From Leptothrix cholodnii SP-6 (lineage in GTDB: Bacteria; Pseudomonadota; Gammaproteobacteria; Burkholderiales; Burkholderiaceae_C): 64,000 nucleotides of DNA. The stretch is taken from assembly GCF_000019785.1 (NCBI RefSeq), contig NC_010524.1, forward strand, positions 3,274,001-3,338,000. The letters are read 5' to 3'. Shown here one piece after another: positions 47,035 to 57,658 of this stretch. Position numbers and translations under genes: made by a program. Each line of letters starts with the position of its first letter. Positions within the stretch are counted from its first letter, which is position 1. The notes under the pieces are model-generated. The model was not told the DNA's origin, ran no database searches, and worked only from the letters and a program-made list of their open reading frames with translations.

Positions 47035-48459
47035 TCAGCCCAGAAATTTGCCCGGGTTCATCAACCCGAGCGGATCGAGCGCGTCCTTGAGCGCACGCAT
47101 CAGCCCGAGCTCGACCGCCGACTTGTAGCGCGTCGATTCGTCGCGGCGCAGCACGCCCAGGCCGTGTTCGGCCGAAATCGAGCCGCCGCGTGCGGCCACC
47201 GCGTCGTGCACCAGCCGGTTCAGCGGCGCCTCCAGCGCGAGGAAATCGGCGGCGTGTCCGGCGCCGGTGCGGCCCACGGCGGGCGACAGGTTGTAGTGCA
47301 GGTTGCCGTCGCCGAGGTGGCCGAACACGACCAGCCGCACGCTCGGGAAAGTCGACGTGATCGCCGCATCGGTGGCCTCGATGAACTCGGCGATGCGCGA
47401 GATCGGCAAGGCGATGTCGTGCTTGATGGTCTTGCCTTCGGCGCCCTGCGATTCGGAGATGTTCTCGCGCAGCGCCCACAGCGCCTCGAACTGCGCCAGC
47501 GAGCTCGACACCGCCGCGTCACTGGCCAGGCCCTGCTCCAGCGCGGACTCCAGCAGCGCCTCGATCGCGGCGTCGGCGTGGGACTGGTCCTCGGCGTCGC
47601 TCGCCTCGATCAGCACGTACCACGGCGCGGCATCGGCCAGCGGGCGACGGCTGCCGGGCACGTGTTTTTCGACCAGGCCGAGGCAGGTGTCGCTGATCAG
47701 CTCGAAAGCCGTGAGCTGCGCGCCGAGCACGGCCTGCGCCTGCTGCAGCAGCTTGACCGCATCGGCCGGCGACGGCACCGCCGCCAGCGCCACCGCCTGC
47801 GCCGCCGGCAGCGGGAACAGCTTCAGCACCGCCGCGGTGATGACACCCAGCGTGCCCTCGCTGCCGATGTAGAGGTCGCGCAGGTCGTAGCCGGTGTTGT
47901 CCTTGCGCAGCGCGCGCAGGCCGCCCCAAAGTTCGCCCTCGGCGGTCACCACCTCCAGGCCCAGGCACAGCTCGCGGGCGTTGCCGTAACGCAGCACCTG
48001 CACGCCGCCGGCGTTGGTGGCCAGGTTGCCGCCGATGGTGCAACTGCCCTTGGCCGCCAGGCTGAGCGGGAACAGCCGCTCGGCCGCCAGCGCCGCAGCC
48101 TGCACCTGCGCCAGCGTGACGCCGGCCTCGACGGTGAGCGTGTTGTTGAGCACGTCGACCTCGCGCACGCGGTTCAGGCGTGTCAGCGACAGCAGCAGCG
48201 CGCGGCCGGAGTCATCGGGCACCGAGCCGCCCGACAGCCCCGTGTTGCCGCCTTGGGGAACGACCGGAACCTGATGCTCATGGCACCAGCGCAGCACCGC
48301 GGCCACGTCGGTGGCGCGGTCGGGCTGGGCCACGGCCAGGGCGCGGCCGGTCCACTTGCCGCGCCAGTCGGTCAGGAACGGCGCCATCTCGGTGGGATCG
48401 GTGAGCAGCCGGCCGCCGAAGGTGGCGCGCAGATCGTCGAGCGAGGGGATTGCGGTCAT
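47035..48459 (-). CDS. FAD-linked oxidase of the GlcD / D-2-hydroxyacid dehydrogenase family
   Basis: 474 residues with a FAD-binding PCMH domain (VVPQGGNTGLSGGSVP, about 65-80; NAGGVQVLRYGNAREL; GSEGTLGVIT) and a C-terminal FAD-oxidase domain ending with the typical EHGLGVLRRDE and LMNPGKFLG. These enzymes oxidise D-lactate, glycolate or D-2-hydroxyglutarate in the cytoplasm with an electron-transfer partner. No glcE/glcF genes are adjacent. Confidence 0.9.
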   Translation of the reverse strand: MTAIPSLDDLRATFGGRLLTDPTEMAPFLTDWRGKWTGRALAVAQPDRATDVAAVLRWCHEHQVPVVPQGGNTGLSGGSVPDDSGRALLLSLTRLNRVREVDVLNNTLTVEAGVTLAQVQAAALAAERLFPLSLAAKGSCTIGGNLATNAGGVQVLRYGNARELCLGLEVVTAEGELWGGLRALRKDNTGYDLRDLYIGSEGTLGVITAAVLKLFPLPAAQAVALAAVPSPADAVKLLQQAQAVLGAQLTAFELISDTCLGLVEKHVPGSRRPLADAAPWYVLIEASDAEDQSHADAAIEALLESALEQGLASDAAVSSSLAQFEALWALRENISESQGAEGKTIKHDIALPISRIAEFIEATDAAITSTFPSVRLVVFGHLGDGNLHYNLSPAVGRTGAGHAADFLALEAPLNRLVHDAVAARGGSISAEHGLGVLRRDESTRYKSAVELGLMRALKDALDPLGLMNPGKFLG

Positions 48460-48463
48460 GGCG

Positions 48464-49525
48464 TCAGGCCTTCTCGTCGGCGACGGGGCACAGTCGCCGC
48501 GTCAGTTCACCGGCCGGCAGCGCCTGGCAGCCCGAGACGTTCTGGCCCGCCCACAGCGGCGTGAAATCGGCGCTGCCACGCGCCTCGGCGGCCGCGCGCA
48601 GCGGCGCGATCGCGGCGGTGGCGAGCGGGAAGGCCGGCGCCAGCGCGCTGATCGGTCCGCACTCGCGCATCAGCCGGTTGACGATGCCGCGCGCCGGCCT
48701 GCCGGTGAACAGGTTGGTCAGCGCCGTGTGCGCCGCCGCCGGGCTGGCGAGCGCGGCGCGGTGCAAGGCGCTGATGCTGGCCTCGGGGCACAGCAGGTAG
48801 GCGGTGCCGACCTGCACGCCCGCCGCGCCCAGCGCCAGCGCCGCGGCCACGCCGGAGGCATCGGCGATGCCGCCGGCGGCGATCACCGGCACCGGCACGG
48901 CGCGCACGATCTGCGGCAGCAGCGCGAAGGTGCCGACCTGGGTGCTGATGTCGTTGCTGTCATCGCTGAGGAACAGGCCGCGGTGACCGCCGGCCTCCAG
49001 GCCCTGCGCGATCACCGCGTCGGCGCCGTGCTGCACCAGCCAGCGCGCCTCGTCGACCGTGGTGGCCGACGACAGCACCTTGGCGCCCCAGGCCTTGATC
49101 GGCGCCAGCAGCGCGGCGTCGGGCAGGCCGAAGTGGAAGCTCACCACCGGCGGGCGGAACTCGGCCAGCACCGCGGCGAACTCGGCGTTGAAGGGCGCGC
49201 GGCCCGGGCCGGGCTGGATCGCGGCGGGGTCGAGACCGAACTCGCGGTAATACGGCGCGAGCGTGTCCTGCCAGGCGGCCTCGCGCGCGGCGTCATGCAC
49301 CGGCGGGCGGTGGCAGAAGAAGTTGACGTTGAACGGCCGCTGCGTGGCGGCACGGATCGCCGTCAGCTCGGTGCGCAGGGCGGCCGGCGTGAGCATCGCG
49401 CACGGCAGCGAGCCCAGCCCGCCGGCCTCGCTGACGGCGATCGCCATCGCGCTGCCCTGGGCGCCGGCCATGGGCGCCTGGATGATCGGCCGGTCGATGT
49501 GAAGCAGGTCCTGCAAGGCGGTCAT
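48464..49525 (-). CDS. Nitronate monooxygenase (2-nitropropane dioxygenase family)
   Basis: 353 residues. FMN-binding TIM barrel of the NMO family: PIIQAPMAG (about 14-22), QGLEAGGHRG (about 170) and PVIAAGGIADASGVAAALALGAAGVQVGT spanning about 211-239. It detoxifies nitronates such as propionate 3-nitronate. Start at 49525; the upstream extension is not family-like. Its start codon side adjoins the divergent cytochrome operon, and its stop lies 5 bp from the oxidase gene, suggesting co-transcription. Confidence 0.88.
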   Translation of the reverse strand: MTALQDLLHIDRPIIQAPMAGAQGSAMAIAVSEAGGLGSLPCAMLTPAALRTELTAIRAATQRPFNVNFFCHRPPVHDAAREAAWQDTLAPYYREFGLDPAAIQPGPGRAPFNAEFAAVLAEFRPPVVSFHFGLPDAALLAPIKAWGAKVLSSATTVDEARWLVQHGADAVIAQGLEAGGHRGLFLSDDSNDISTQVGTFALLPQIVRAVPVPVIAAGGIADASGVAAALALGAAGVQVGTAYLLCPEASISALHRAALASPAAAHTALTNLFTGRPARGIVNRLMRECGPISALAPAFPLATAAIAPLRAAAEARGSADFTPLWAGQNVSGCQALPAGELTRRLCPVADEKA

Positions 49526-49693
49526 GGCGTGTCGATCCGAGGCAATCGGTGGATGGTTTCGGGCGCTTTTCGCGTTCAGCACGCAGTGTGCACCGAGCCG
49601 GCGGCTCACCTTAATGAACCGCTAACCCCGGTTGGCGATGCTCTGCACAACCGAATCGGACACCGCCCCACGCTACACCCCCCAGGAGCCGCC

Positions 49694-50119
49694 ATGCACC
49701 CACGATGGAATGTCTACCGCGCCCTGCGGCTCGCCGCAGTGCTTGCCGTGACCTGCACCGCCAGCCTGACCGCACACGCCGGCGCGGCCACCACGCCGCA
49801 GGATCAGCTCAAGAGCTATGTCGACGCCGCCGGCGCACCGGCCCAGGCCGCACGCGGCGAGCAGTTCTTCAACAGCCGCCACGGCGCGGACTGGAGCTGC
49901 TCGTCGTGCCACACGCTCAAGCCGGCTGCCGACGGCAAGCACGCCAGCACCGGCAAACGCATCGCGCCGATGGCGCCGGCCGCCAACCCGGAGCGCTTCA
50001 CCGACGTCGCCAAGATCGAGAAGTGGTTCGGCCGCAACTGCAAGGACGTGCTCGCCCGAGCCTGCACCCCCGCTGAAAAGGCCGACGTGATGGCCTACCT
50101 GATGAGCATCAAATCATGA
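49694..50119 (+). CDS. SHP-like monoheme cytochrome c (DUF1924)
   Basis: 141 residues with signal peptide (LRLAAVLAVTCTASLTAHAGA) and a haem motif CSSCH (about residues 77-81). Residues 60-141 match DUF1924/sphaeroides heme protein, a high-spin cytochrome that binds O2 or nitric oxide and pairs with diheme DHC. First gene of the operon SHP-DHC-cytochrome b; stop overlaps the next start by 4 bp (ATGA). GGAGCC ribosome-binding site. Confidence 0.85.
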   Translation: MHPRWNVYRALRLAAVLAVTCTASLTAHAGAATTPQDQLKSYVDAAGAPAQAARGEQFFNSRHGADWSCSSCHTLKPAADGKHASTGKRIAPMAPAANPERFTDVAKIEKWFGRNCKDVLARACTPAEKADVMAYLMSIKS

Positions 50120-50637
50120 ATTCCAACCTGTCTTCCAACGGCACCGGATCGCTGATGGCGCCGCGCAGCAAGTGGATGCGGGTGTCGCTGGCCTTGCTGA
50201 CGCTGGGCCTGGGCCTGGGCATTGCCGAGGTGGCCCAGGCCGACAGCGACCGCAAGCTGCGCGTGCCGCTCAACCCGAGCTACGTGACCGAGTGCGCCGC
50301 CTGCCACGTCGCCTACCCGCCGGGGCTGCTGCCGGCCCAGTCGTGGCAGCGCCTGATGGGCGGGCTCGACAAGCACTTCGGCAACGACGCCACGGTCGAC
50401 GCTGCCGCGGCCAAGGAGATCGGCGCCTGGCTGGTTCAGAACGCCGGCCGGAGCGATCAGGCCGCGCCACCGCAAGACCGCATCACCTTGAGCCGCTGGT
50501 TCCAGAAGGAGCACGACGAGATCGACGCCGCCACCTGGAAGCGCCCCTCGATCAAGAGCGCGGCCAACTGCTCGGCCTGCCACGGCAACACCGAGCAGGG
50601 CCGCTACAGCGAACACGACGTGAAGATCCCGAAATGA
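50116..50637 (+). CDS. Diheme cytochrome c (DHC)
   Basis: 173 residues. Signal peptide after a short N-terminal lead (VSLALLTLGLGLGIAEVAQA), then two haem motifs: CAACH (about 56-60) and CSACH (about 154-158). DHC feeds electrons to SHP in the Rhodobacter SHP/DHC/cytb cluster. Overlaps the next gene by 4 bp. Confidence 0.9.
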   Translation: MNSNLSSNGTGSLMAPRSKWMRVSLALLTLGLGLGIAEVAQADSDRKLRVPLNPSYVTECAACHVAYPPGLLPAQSWQRLMGGLDKHFGNDATVDAAAAKEIGAWLVQNAGRSDQAAPPQDRITLSRWFQKEHDEIDAATWKRPSIKSAANCSACHGNTEQGRYSEHDVKIPK

Positions 50638-51344
50638 GCACGCACACGAGCCCCTGCGAGCCGACCGGCCGGGTGCTGGTCTGGGACCTGCCGGTGCGGG
50701 TCTTCCACTGGCTGCTGGCGATCAGCTTTGCCGGCGCCTGGCTGACCTCCGAGAGCGAGCGCTGGCACCTGGCGCACATCACCTTCGGCTACACGATGGC
50801 GGGGCTGGTGGCCTTCCGGCTGGTGTGGGGGCTGGTGGGCACGCGGCATGCGCGTTTTGCCTCGTTCGTGCGCGCACCGGCCGCCGCCTGGCGCTATCTG
50901 AAATCGCTCGTCACGCCGACGCCCGAGCACCCGATCGGCCACAACCCGGCCGGCGCGCTGGCGATCGTCGGCCTGCTGGCGCTGATCGCCCTGACCACCG
51001 CCACCGGCTGGGCCAACGAGAACGACCTGGCCGGCGACTGGCTCGAGGAGCTGCACGAACTCGGCGCCAACGCCCTGATGCTGCTGGTGCTGGTGCACCT
51101 GGTCGGCGTGGCGGTGGGCAGCCTGATGCACCGCGAGAACCTGGTGCGCAGCATGATCACCGGCATGAAACGCGGCCCGGCCGCACAAGGCATCACGCGC
51201 TCGTGGCGCTGGCTGGGCGCGCTGGTGCTGCTGGCGGTGCTGGGTTTCTGGGGCCTGCAATGGCAGACTGCGCCGACCCCGGAGCAGCTGGCCGAGGCCA
51301 CCTCGGCCGGCCAGTCCGGCCGTGACCATGACGACGACGATTGA
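50634..51344 (+). CDS. Cytochrome b561-like membrane protein
   Basis: 236 residues with four transmembrane helices. Haem-ligand His candidates lie in VRVFHWLLAIS (about 22-25), HITFGYTMAG and HLVGVAVGSLMH (about 155). This is the membrane cytochrome b that reduces DHC from the quinone pool. An acidic DHDDDD tail ends the protein. The response regulator gene follows 11 bp downstream. Confidence 0.9.
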   Translation: MSTHTSPCEPTGRVLVWDLPVRVFHWLLAISFAGAWLTSESERWHLAHITFGYTMAGLVAFRLVWGLVGTRHARFASFVRAPAAAWRYLKSLVTPTPEHPIGHNPAGALAIVGLLALIALTTATGWANENDLAGDWLEELHELGANALMLLVLVHLVGVAVGSLMHRENLVRSMITGMKRGPAAQGITRSWRWLGALVLLAVLGFWGLQWQTAPTPEQLAEATSAGQSGRDHDDDD

Positions 51345-51355
51345 GTTGAGCCCCC

Positions 51356-52021
51356 ATGCGCATCCTGCTGGTTGAAGACGATCCCCTGCTCGGCGACGCG
51401 CTGCGCGCCGGCCTGCGCCAGCAGGGTTTCCAGGTCGACTGGGTGCGCGAGGGGCCGGCCGCCGAACGCGAGCTGCTGACCGGCGCCTACCAGGCCGCGG
51501 TGCTCGACCTCGGCCTGCCCGGCAAGGACGGCATCGAGGTGCTGGCCGACCTGCGCCGGCGCAAGATCGCCACCCCGGTGCTGGTGCTGACCGCGCGTGC
51601 GGCGGTGCGCGACCGGGTGCACTGCCTCGACCTCGGCGCCGACGACTACGTCGTCAAGCCGGTCGACCTCGACGAACTGGCCGCCCGCCTGCGCGCGCTG
51701 GTGCGGCGCGCCCACGGTCAGGTCGAGGACAACCTGCGGGTCGGAGAGGTCGAGCTGCGCCCGGGCTCGCGCGACGTCTTCTTCCGCGGCGAGCGGATCG
51801 CGCTGGCGGTGCGCGAGTTCGACCTGCTGCACGCGCTGCTGCTCAACGCCGGGCGGGTGCTCACGCGAGACCAGATCGAGCAGCATCTGTACAGCTGGGG
51901 CCGCGAGGTCGAGAGCAACGCGATCGAGGTGCACATCCACCACCTGCGCAAGAAGCTCGCGCCCGAGCTGATCGAGACGGTGCGCGGCGTCGGCTACATG
52001 ATCGCGCGCGTCGACGGCTGA
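51356..52021 (+). CDS. OmpR-family response regulator
   Basis: 221 residues. Receiver domain with phosphorylation Asp in VLDLGLPGKDG (about 51) and Lys in YVVKPVD (about 101), then an OmpR/PhoB winged helix (about 125-218) ending with ELIETVRGVGYMIARV. Resembles QseB/PmrA regulators. Its stop overlaps the kinase start by one base, so the pair is co-translated. It probably controls the cytochrome operon upstream. Confidence 0.93.
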   Translation: MRILLVEDDPLLGDALRAGLRQQGFQVDWVREGPAAERELLTGAYQAAVLDLGLPGKDGIEVLADLRRRKIATPVLVLTARAAVRDRVHCLDLGADDYVVKPVDLDELAARLRALVRRAHGQVEDNLRVGEVELRPGSRDVFFRGERIALAVREFDLLHALLLNAGRVLTRDQIEQHLYSWGREVESNAIEVHIHHLRKKLAPELIETVRGVGYMIARVDG

Positions 52022-53448
52022 TGGCAGCGCCCGAGCCTCTGACGGTGCCCGGCCGAGCCCGCAGCCACTCGCTGCAGGGCCGGCTGGTGGCGCTGGTGCT
52101 GTCGGTCGTCACCGCCGCGTGGCTGATCGCGGCGCTGCTGATCTGGCGCGACACCGAACACGAGCTCGAAGAGCTGCTCGACGGCCATCTGGCGCAGGCG
52201 GCGGCGCTGCTGGTGGCGCAGCAGTCACCCGAGTTCGACGACGACGAGCTCGAGGACGCGCCCAACCTGTACCGCTATGCACCACGGGTGGCGTTCCAGT
52301 TCTGGCACGAGGGCGAGCTGGTGCTGCGCTCGGCCAATGCGCCGGCCGAGCCGATGTCGACGCTGATACGCGGCATCGAGACCCGCCGCATCGGTGACGA
52401 CGCCTGGCGGGTGTTCGCCACCCGCGGCAAGGAAAGCGACGTGCAGGTGTTCGTCGGCGAGCGCATCCAGGCGCGCGAGGACATCCTGGGCGCGCTGATC
52501 CGCAACCTGTTCATGCCGCTGGCGCTGGTGCTGCCGCTGCTGGCGCTGGCGCTGTGGTGGGCGGTGCGGGTGGGCCTGGCGCCGCTGCGCCAGCTCGCCG
52601 CGCTGCTGCGCCAGCGCGAGCCGCAGGCGCTCGACACGCTGCACCTGCCGGCGCCTTTTGTCGAGATGGCGCCGCTGCTCGAGGCGCTGAACCGGCTGTT
52701 CGAGCGCATCGCGATGCTGCTCGAACAGGAGCGCCGCTTCAACGCCGACGCAGCCCACGAGCTGACCACGCCGATCGCCGCCATCCGCGCCCAGGCCCAG
52801 GTGGCGCTGCGCGAGAGCGATGCCGAGCAGCGCCAGCACGCCCTGCGCGCCACGCTGTCGGGCTGCGACCGCGCCAGCCACCTGGTGGCGCAGCTGCTGC
52901 AGCTGGCGCGCATCGAAAGTGCCGACGCCGACGAGCGCGCGGCACAGGCGCCGCTCGACCTGAGCGCCCTGACCCGCAGCGTGCTGGCCGACCTGAGCCC
53001 GGCGGCGCGCGCACGCGGGCAGTCGATCGAGCTCGACGCACCGCCGCACTGCCAGGCCCGCGGCGACGCCGCGCTGCTGGGCGTGCTGATGCGCAACCTG
53101 GTCGACAACGCGATCCGCTACAGCCCGCCGGGCACGCCGATCCTGGTCACGATCGGCGACGGCACGGACGAACCGGGCGGCACCCGCGGCCGCGCGCCGA
53201 GCTGGCAGATCGACGACGGCGGCCCCGGCCTCGCCGACGCCGAGCTGGCGCGGCTGGGCGAGCGTTTCTTCCGCGTGCTCGGCAACGATGCGCCGGGCAG
53301 CGGGCTGGGCTGGTCGATCGTGCGGCGCATCGCCCGCGCGCTGGGGCTGAGCGTCGAGGTCGAGCGCTCGCGCCGGCTCGGCGGCCTGGCGGTGCGGCTG
53401 CGCTGGCCCGAGCCGGGCGCCCGACCGGGTGGGAGCGTGGCGCGCTGA
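52021..53448 (+). CDS. Sensor histidine kinase
   Basis: 475 residues. Two membrane helices (about 23-42 and 165-185) enclose a periplasmic sensor of about 120 residues; HAMP follows; the H-box is FNADAAHELTTPIAAIRAQ (about 240-258), N-box NLVDNAIRYSPPG, G1 DDGGPGL, G2 GSGLGWSIVRRI. QseC/PmrB-like partner of the upstream regulator. The signal may be redox-related given the SHP-DHC operon before it; that is inference from position. Confidence 0.92.
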   Translation: MAAPEPLTVPGRARSHSLQGRLVALVLSVVTAAWLIAALLIWRDTEHELEELLDGHLAQAAALLVAQQSPEFDDDELEDAPNLYRYAPRVAFQFWHEGELVLRSANAPAEPMSTLIRGIETRRIGDDAWRVFATRGKESDVQVFVGERIQAREDILGALIRNLFMPLALVLPLLALALWWAVRVGLAPLRQLAALLRQREPQALDTLHLPAPFVEMAPLLEALNRLFERIAMLLEQERRFNADAAHELTTPIAAIRAQAQVALRESDAEQRQHALRATLSGCDRASHLVAQLLQLARIESADADERAAQAPLDLSALTRSVLADLSPAARARGQSIELDAPPHCQARGDAALLGVLMRNLVDNAIRYSPPGTPILVTIGDGTDEPGGTRGRAPSWQIDDGGPGLADAELARLGERFFRVLGNDAPGSGLGWSIVRRIARALGLSVEVERSRRLGGLAVRLRWPEPGARPGGSVAR

Positions 53449-53569
53449 CGTCGTTGCGGCGCCGGTTCAGCCGAACGGCAGAAAGCGCCAGGCGGCGGCC
53501 CGCATACTTGCGGCGCGGCTGTCCGGCCGCCCGGCCGCGTGTGGCCGTCAACGCCCCCGGAGCTTCTGG

Positions 53570-55243
53570 ATGCGCATCACCCGCCTGATCTGCCCGCCCC
53601 TGATCGCCGCCCTCGCCGCCTTGTCCGGCTGCGGCCTGTTCGGCCCGCGCGAGGCCCCGCCGGTGGCGGTCAAGGTGCTGGCGATCAACGACTTCCACGG
53701 CAACCTGAAGCCCCCGCTGGGCGGCGTGCGCATCCGCGATCCGCAGGATGCGGGCAAGACCGTCAGCGTCCCCGCCGGCGGCGCCGAGCACCTGGCCAGC
53801 GCGCTGCGCGAGGCCCGCGCGAAGAACCCGAACCACATCTTCGTCGCCGCCGGTGACCTGGTGGGCGCCAGCCCGCTGCTGTCGGCGCTGTTCCACGACG
53901 AGCCGACGATCGAGGCGCTCGGCCTGATGGGCCTGGAGGCCAGCGCGGTCGGCAACCACGAGTTCGACCGCGGCGCGGCCGAGCTGCTGCGCCAGCAGAA
54001 CGGCGGCTGCCACCCGAAGGACGGCTGCCGCGGCCCGCAGGACTTTCGCGGCGCGCGCTTCCAGTACCTGGCCGCCAGCACGATCGACACGCGCACCGGC
54101 CGGACCTTGCTGCCGGCCTATCACGTCAAGCGTTTCGAGGGCATCCCGGTGGCCTTCGTCGGCCTGACGCTGGCCGGCACGCCGCGCATCGTGACGCCCG
54201 CCGGCGTGGCCGGGCTCGCGTTCCGCGACGAGGCGCAGACCGTCAACGCGCTGGTGCCGCAGCTGCGCGCGCAGGGCATCGAGGCGATCGTGGTGCTGAT
54301 CCACGAGGGCGGTTTCCCGAGCGGCGACCACAACGAGTGCCCGGGCATCTCGGGGCCGATCGTGGGCATCGTCGAGCGGCTCGACCCGGCCGTCGACCTG
54401 GTGGTCAGCGGCCACACCCACCGCGCCTACAACTGCCGCATCGGCGGGCGGCTCGTCACCAGCGCCGACAAGTACGGCACCGTGCTGACCGAGATCGACC
54501 TGCAGCTCGACCCGCGCAGCGGCGACGTGCTGCAGGCGCGCGCCGACAACCTGATCGTGCGCACCGACCGCTACGCCCGTGACGCCGAACAGAGCCGCCT
54601 GATCGCCCGCTACGAAACGCTCGCCGCGCCGCTGGCCGGGCGGGTGGTCGGCTACATGAGCGGGCGCCTGACACGCGAGGAAAACGCCGCCGGCGAATCC
54701 GTCATCGGCCAGGTGGTGGCCGACGCCCAGCTGATGGCCACCGAACACCCGCTCAGCGGCGGCGCCCAGATCGCGCTGATGAACCCGGGCGGCCTGCGCG
54801 CCGACCTGGCCGCGGGCGACGGCGGCGTGGTGCGCTACGAGGACATCTTTGCGGTGCAGCCGTTCTACAACAACCTCGTCACGCTCTCGCTGACCGGCGC
54901 GCAGCTGCGCCAGCTGCTCGAACAGCAGTGGCTCGACCAGCCCCGGCCGCGCATCCTGCAGGTCTCGCGCGGTTTCAGCTACAGCTGGGACGCCAGCCGC
55001 CCGCCCGGCCAGCGCGTGCGGGCCGACAGCCTGCGGCTCAACGGTCAGCCGATCGGGGCGGACACGCGCTACCGGGTGTCGGTCAACAGCTTCCTGGCCT
55101 CGGGCGGCGACGGGTTCTCGGTCTTCAGGCAGGGCCTGGAGCCGGTCACCGGGATGATGGACGTCGACGCCTTCGAAGCGTATTTCCGCAGCCACGAGCG
55201 GCTTGACGTACGTCACGACGAACGCATCCGCCGCCTGCCCTGA
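53570..55243 (+). CDS. 5'-nucleotidase / UshA-like metallophosphoesterase lipoprotein
   Basis: 557 residues. A lipobox (ALSGCG, Cys about 21) anchors it to the outer membrane or periplasmic face. Metal-binding motifs of the family: [33 protein letters not shown]-type (VLIHEGGFP) and [11 protein letters not shown]-terminal nucleotide-binding domain with NPGGLRADL and [13 protein letters not shown]. It hydrolyses extracellular nucleotides or UDP-sugars. Start at ATG 53570; upstream frame content is spurious. Confidence 0.9.
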   Translation: MRITRLICPPLIAALAALSGCGLFGPREAPPVAVKVLAINDFHGNLKPPLGGVRIRDPQDAGKTVSVPAGGAEHLASALREARAKNPNHIFVAAGDLVGASPLLSALFHDEPTIEALGLMGLEASAVGNHEFDRGAAELLRQQNGGCHPKDGCRGPQDFRGARFQYLAASTIDTRTGRTLLPAYHVKRFEGIPVAFVGLTLAGTPRIVTPAGVAGLAFRDEAQTVNALVPQLRAQGIEAIVVLIHEGGFPSGDHNECPGISGPIVGIVERLDPAVDLVVSGHTHRAYNCRIGGRLVTSADKYGTVLTEIDLQLDPRSGDVLQARADNLIVRTDRYARDAEQSRLIARYETLAAPLAGRVVGYMSGRLTREENAAGESVIGQVVADAQLMATEHPLSGGAQIALMNPGGLRADLAAGDGGVVRYEDIFAVQPFYNNLVTLSLTGAQLRQLLEQQWLDQPRPRILQVSRGFSYSWDASRPPGQRVRADSLRLNGQPIGADTRYRVSVNSFLASGGDGFSVFRQGLEPVTGMMDVDAFEAYFRSHERLDVRHDERIRRLP

Positions 55244-55322
55244 CGCCACGGCGAATTGGGTATGCTGTTCGGTTGATCCCACCCCGTTCCAGATTCACAG
55301 CTTCACCTGCGGAGACCTTTGC

Positions 55323-56405
55323 ATGACACGCGTGTTCAACTTCAGCGCCGGCCCGGCGGCCTTGCCCGAGTCCGTGCTGCGCCAGGCGGCCGACGAGATG
55401 CTCGACTGGCACGGCTCGGGCATGTCGGTGATGGAGATGAGCCACCGCGGCCGCGAGTTCATCTCCATCCACGCCGAGGCCGAGAGCCTGCTGCGCGAGC
55501 TGCTGGCGGTGCCCGCCGGCTACAAGGTGCTGTTCCTGCAGGGCGGCGCGCTCGGCGAGAACGCCTTCATCCCGATGAACCTGCTGCGCGGCAAGACCAG
55601 CATCGACTTCGTCAACACCGGCGAGTGGTCGAAGAAGTCGATCAAGGAAGCCAGGAAGTACGCCCGCGCCAATGTGGTCGCCAGCGCCGCGGAGACCGGC
55701 TTCGACCGCGTGCCCGCACGCGACACCTGGCAGCTCGACCCCGACGCGGCCTACGTGCACATCTGCTCGAACGAGACCATCGGCGGCGTCGAATACCACT
55801 GGACGCCCGACACCGCCGGCGTGCCGCTGGTGGCCGACATGTCGAGCAACCTGCTGAGCCGCCCGGTCGACGTCTCGAAGTACGCGCTGATCTACGGCGG
55901 CGCGCAGAAGAACATCGGCCCGGCCGGCCTGACGATCGTGATCGTGCGCGAAGACCTGCTCGGCCAGGCCCTGCCGATCACGCCCTCGGTGTTCGACTTC
56001 AAGGAGCAGGCCGACAACGACTCGATGCTCAACACCCCGCCGACCTACGCGATCTACATGGCCGGCCTGGTGTTCAACTGGATCAAGGCGCAGGGCGGTC
56101 TGGTGGCGATGGAGGCGCACAACCGCCAGAAGGCGGCGCTGCTGTACGACTTTCTCGATGCCAGCAAGTTCTTCTCGAGCCCGGTGGCGCGCGCGGACCG
56201 CTCGCTGATGAACGTGCCGTTCAAGCTGCGCGACGAGTCGCTCGACGCCGAGTTCCTGAAGGGCGCGCAGGCGCGCGGCATGCTGCAGTTGAAGGGCCAC
56301 CGCTCGGTGGGCGGCATGCGCGCCTCGATCTACAACGCCATGCCGATCGAGGGGGTGCAGGCGCTGGTCGCCTACCTGAAGGAATTCGAGGCCCGCCATG
56401 GCTAG
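55323..56405 (+). CDS. serC: Phosphoserine aminotransferase
   Basis: 360 residues, normal length. Starts with the family [16 protein letters not shown] and carries [12 protein letters not shown], where Lys (about 198) forms the PLP Schiff base. Makes phosphoserine from 3-phosphohydroxypyruvate and glutamate in serine biosynthesis. Overlaps the downstream serA-like gene by 8 bp, so the two steps are encoded in one operon. Confidence 0.97.
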   Translation: MTRVFNFSAGPAALPESVLRQAADEMLDWHGSGMSVMEMSHRGREFISIHAEAESLLRELLAVPAGYKVLFLQGGALGENAFIPMNLLRGKTSIDFVNTGEWSKKSIKEARKYARANVVASAAETGFDRVPARDTWQLDPDAAYVHICSNETIGGVEYHWTPDTAGVPLVADMSSNLLSRPVDVSKYALIYGGAQKNIGPAGLTIVIVREDLLGQALPITPSVFDFKEQADNDSMLNTPPTYAIYMAGLVFNWIKAQGGLVAMEAHNRQKAALLYDFLDASKFFSSPVARADRSLMNVPFKLRDESLDAEFLKGAQARGMLQLKGHRSVGGMRASIYNAMPIEGVQALVAYLKEFEARHG

Positions 56406-57606
56406 GACCTTCGAGATCCTGGTGCTCAACCAGATCTCGGCCAGCGGCCTCAAGCGCCTGCCGGCGCCGAGGTATCACGTCGGCAAGGAGGTCACGCAAC
56501 CCGACGCCGTGCTGCTGCGTTCGGCCGACATGCACACGATGGCGATCCCGGCCAGCGTGCAGGCGGTCGCCCGGGCCGGCGCCGGCACCAACAACATCCC
56601 CGTGCCGGCGCTCAGCGCTCGCGGCGTGCCGGTCTTCAACGCACCGGGCGGCAACGCCAACGCGGTCAAGGAACTGGTGCTGACCGGCATGCTGCTGGCC
56701 GCGCGCAACGTGCCGGCGGCGCTGCAGTTCGTGGCCGGCCTCGACACCGCGGCGGCCGATCTCGACCAGGTCGTCGAGGACGGCAAGAAGGCCTTTGCCG
56801 GCTACGAGCTGGCCGGCCACACGCTGGGCATCGTCGGCCTGGGCAAGGTCGGCGCGCTGGTGGCCGACGCCGCGATCAAGCTCGGCATGGACGTGCTGGG
56901 CTACGACCCCGAGATCACGGTCGACGCCGCCTGGAGCCTGCCCTCGCAGGTGCGCCGCGCCACCAGCGTGGCCGAGGTGCTCAAGAGCGGCCATTTCGTG
57001 ACGCTGCACGTGCCGCTGGTCAAGGCCACGCGCGACCTCGTCAACGCCGACAACATCGCCCTGATGCGCCGCGGCGCGGTGCTGCTCAACTTCTCGCGCG
57101 ACGGCGTGGTCAACGAGCAGGCGGTGCTCGGCGCGCTGGCGGGCAAGCACCTGGGCCGCTACGTCTGCGATTTCCCGAGCGCGGCGCTGGCCGGCAACGA
57201 CGGCGTGATCGCGCTGCCGCACCTGGGCGCCTCGACCCGCGAGGCCGAGGACAACTGCGCCGTGATGGTGGCGCAGCAGCTGCGCGACTACCTCGAGCAC
57301 GGCAACGTCGCCAACGCGGTGAACTTCCCGTCGGTCAGCATGGCGCGCGAGTCGGCCTGGCGGGTGGCGATCGCCAACGCCAACGTGCCCAACATGCTGG
57401 GCCAGATCTCGACCACGATGGCGCGCGCCGGGCTCAACATCCACAACATGGTCAACAAGTCGAGGGGCGACGTGGCCTACACGCTGGTCGACGTCGACAG
57501 CCCCGTGAGCGCGCAGGTGCTGGCCGAGCTGGCGGCGATCGCCGGCGTGCTGGCGGTGCGCTACCTGCCGCAACCGACCGACGGCGCGACCTCAGATCCG
57601 GACTGA
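56398..57606 (+). CDS. serA: D-3-phosphoglycerate dehydrogenase
   Basis: 402 residues. NAD-binding [14 protein letters not shown] (about 143-156), catalytic Arg/Glu/His tracts FSRDGVVNE and [14 protein letters not shown], and a C-terminal ACT-like domain (about 320-395: [24 protein letters not shown] is its core, spanning residues about 325-348), usually the serine-feedback site. First step of serine synthesis; partner of serC, which it follows with an 8-bp overlap. Confidence 0.95.
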   Translation: MARTFEILVLNQISASGLKRLPAPRYHVGKEVTQPDAVLLRSADMHTMAIPASVQAVARAGAGTNNIPVPALSARGVPVFNAPGGNANAVKELVLTGMLLAARNVPAALQFVAGLDTAAADLDQVVEDGKKAFAGYELAGHTLGIVGLGKVGALVADAAIKLGMDVLGYDPEITVDAAWSLPSQVRRATSVAEVLKSGHFVTLHVPLVKATRDLVNADNIALMRRGAVLLNFSRDGVVNEQAVLGALAGKHLGRYVCDFPSAALAGNDGVIALPHLGASTREAEDNCAVMVAQQLRDYLEHGNVANAVNFPSVSMARESAWRVAIANANVPNMLGQISTTMARAGLNIHNMVNKSRGDVAYTLVDVDSPVSAQVLAELAAIAGVLAVRYLPQPTDGATSDPD

Positions 57607-57658
57607 AACGACCGCAACAACAGCCGGCCCGATGAGCCGGCCAGGGGAGGAAACCGCG

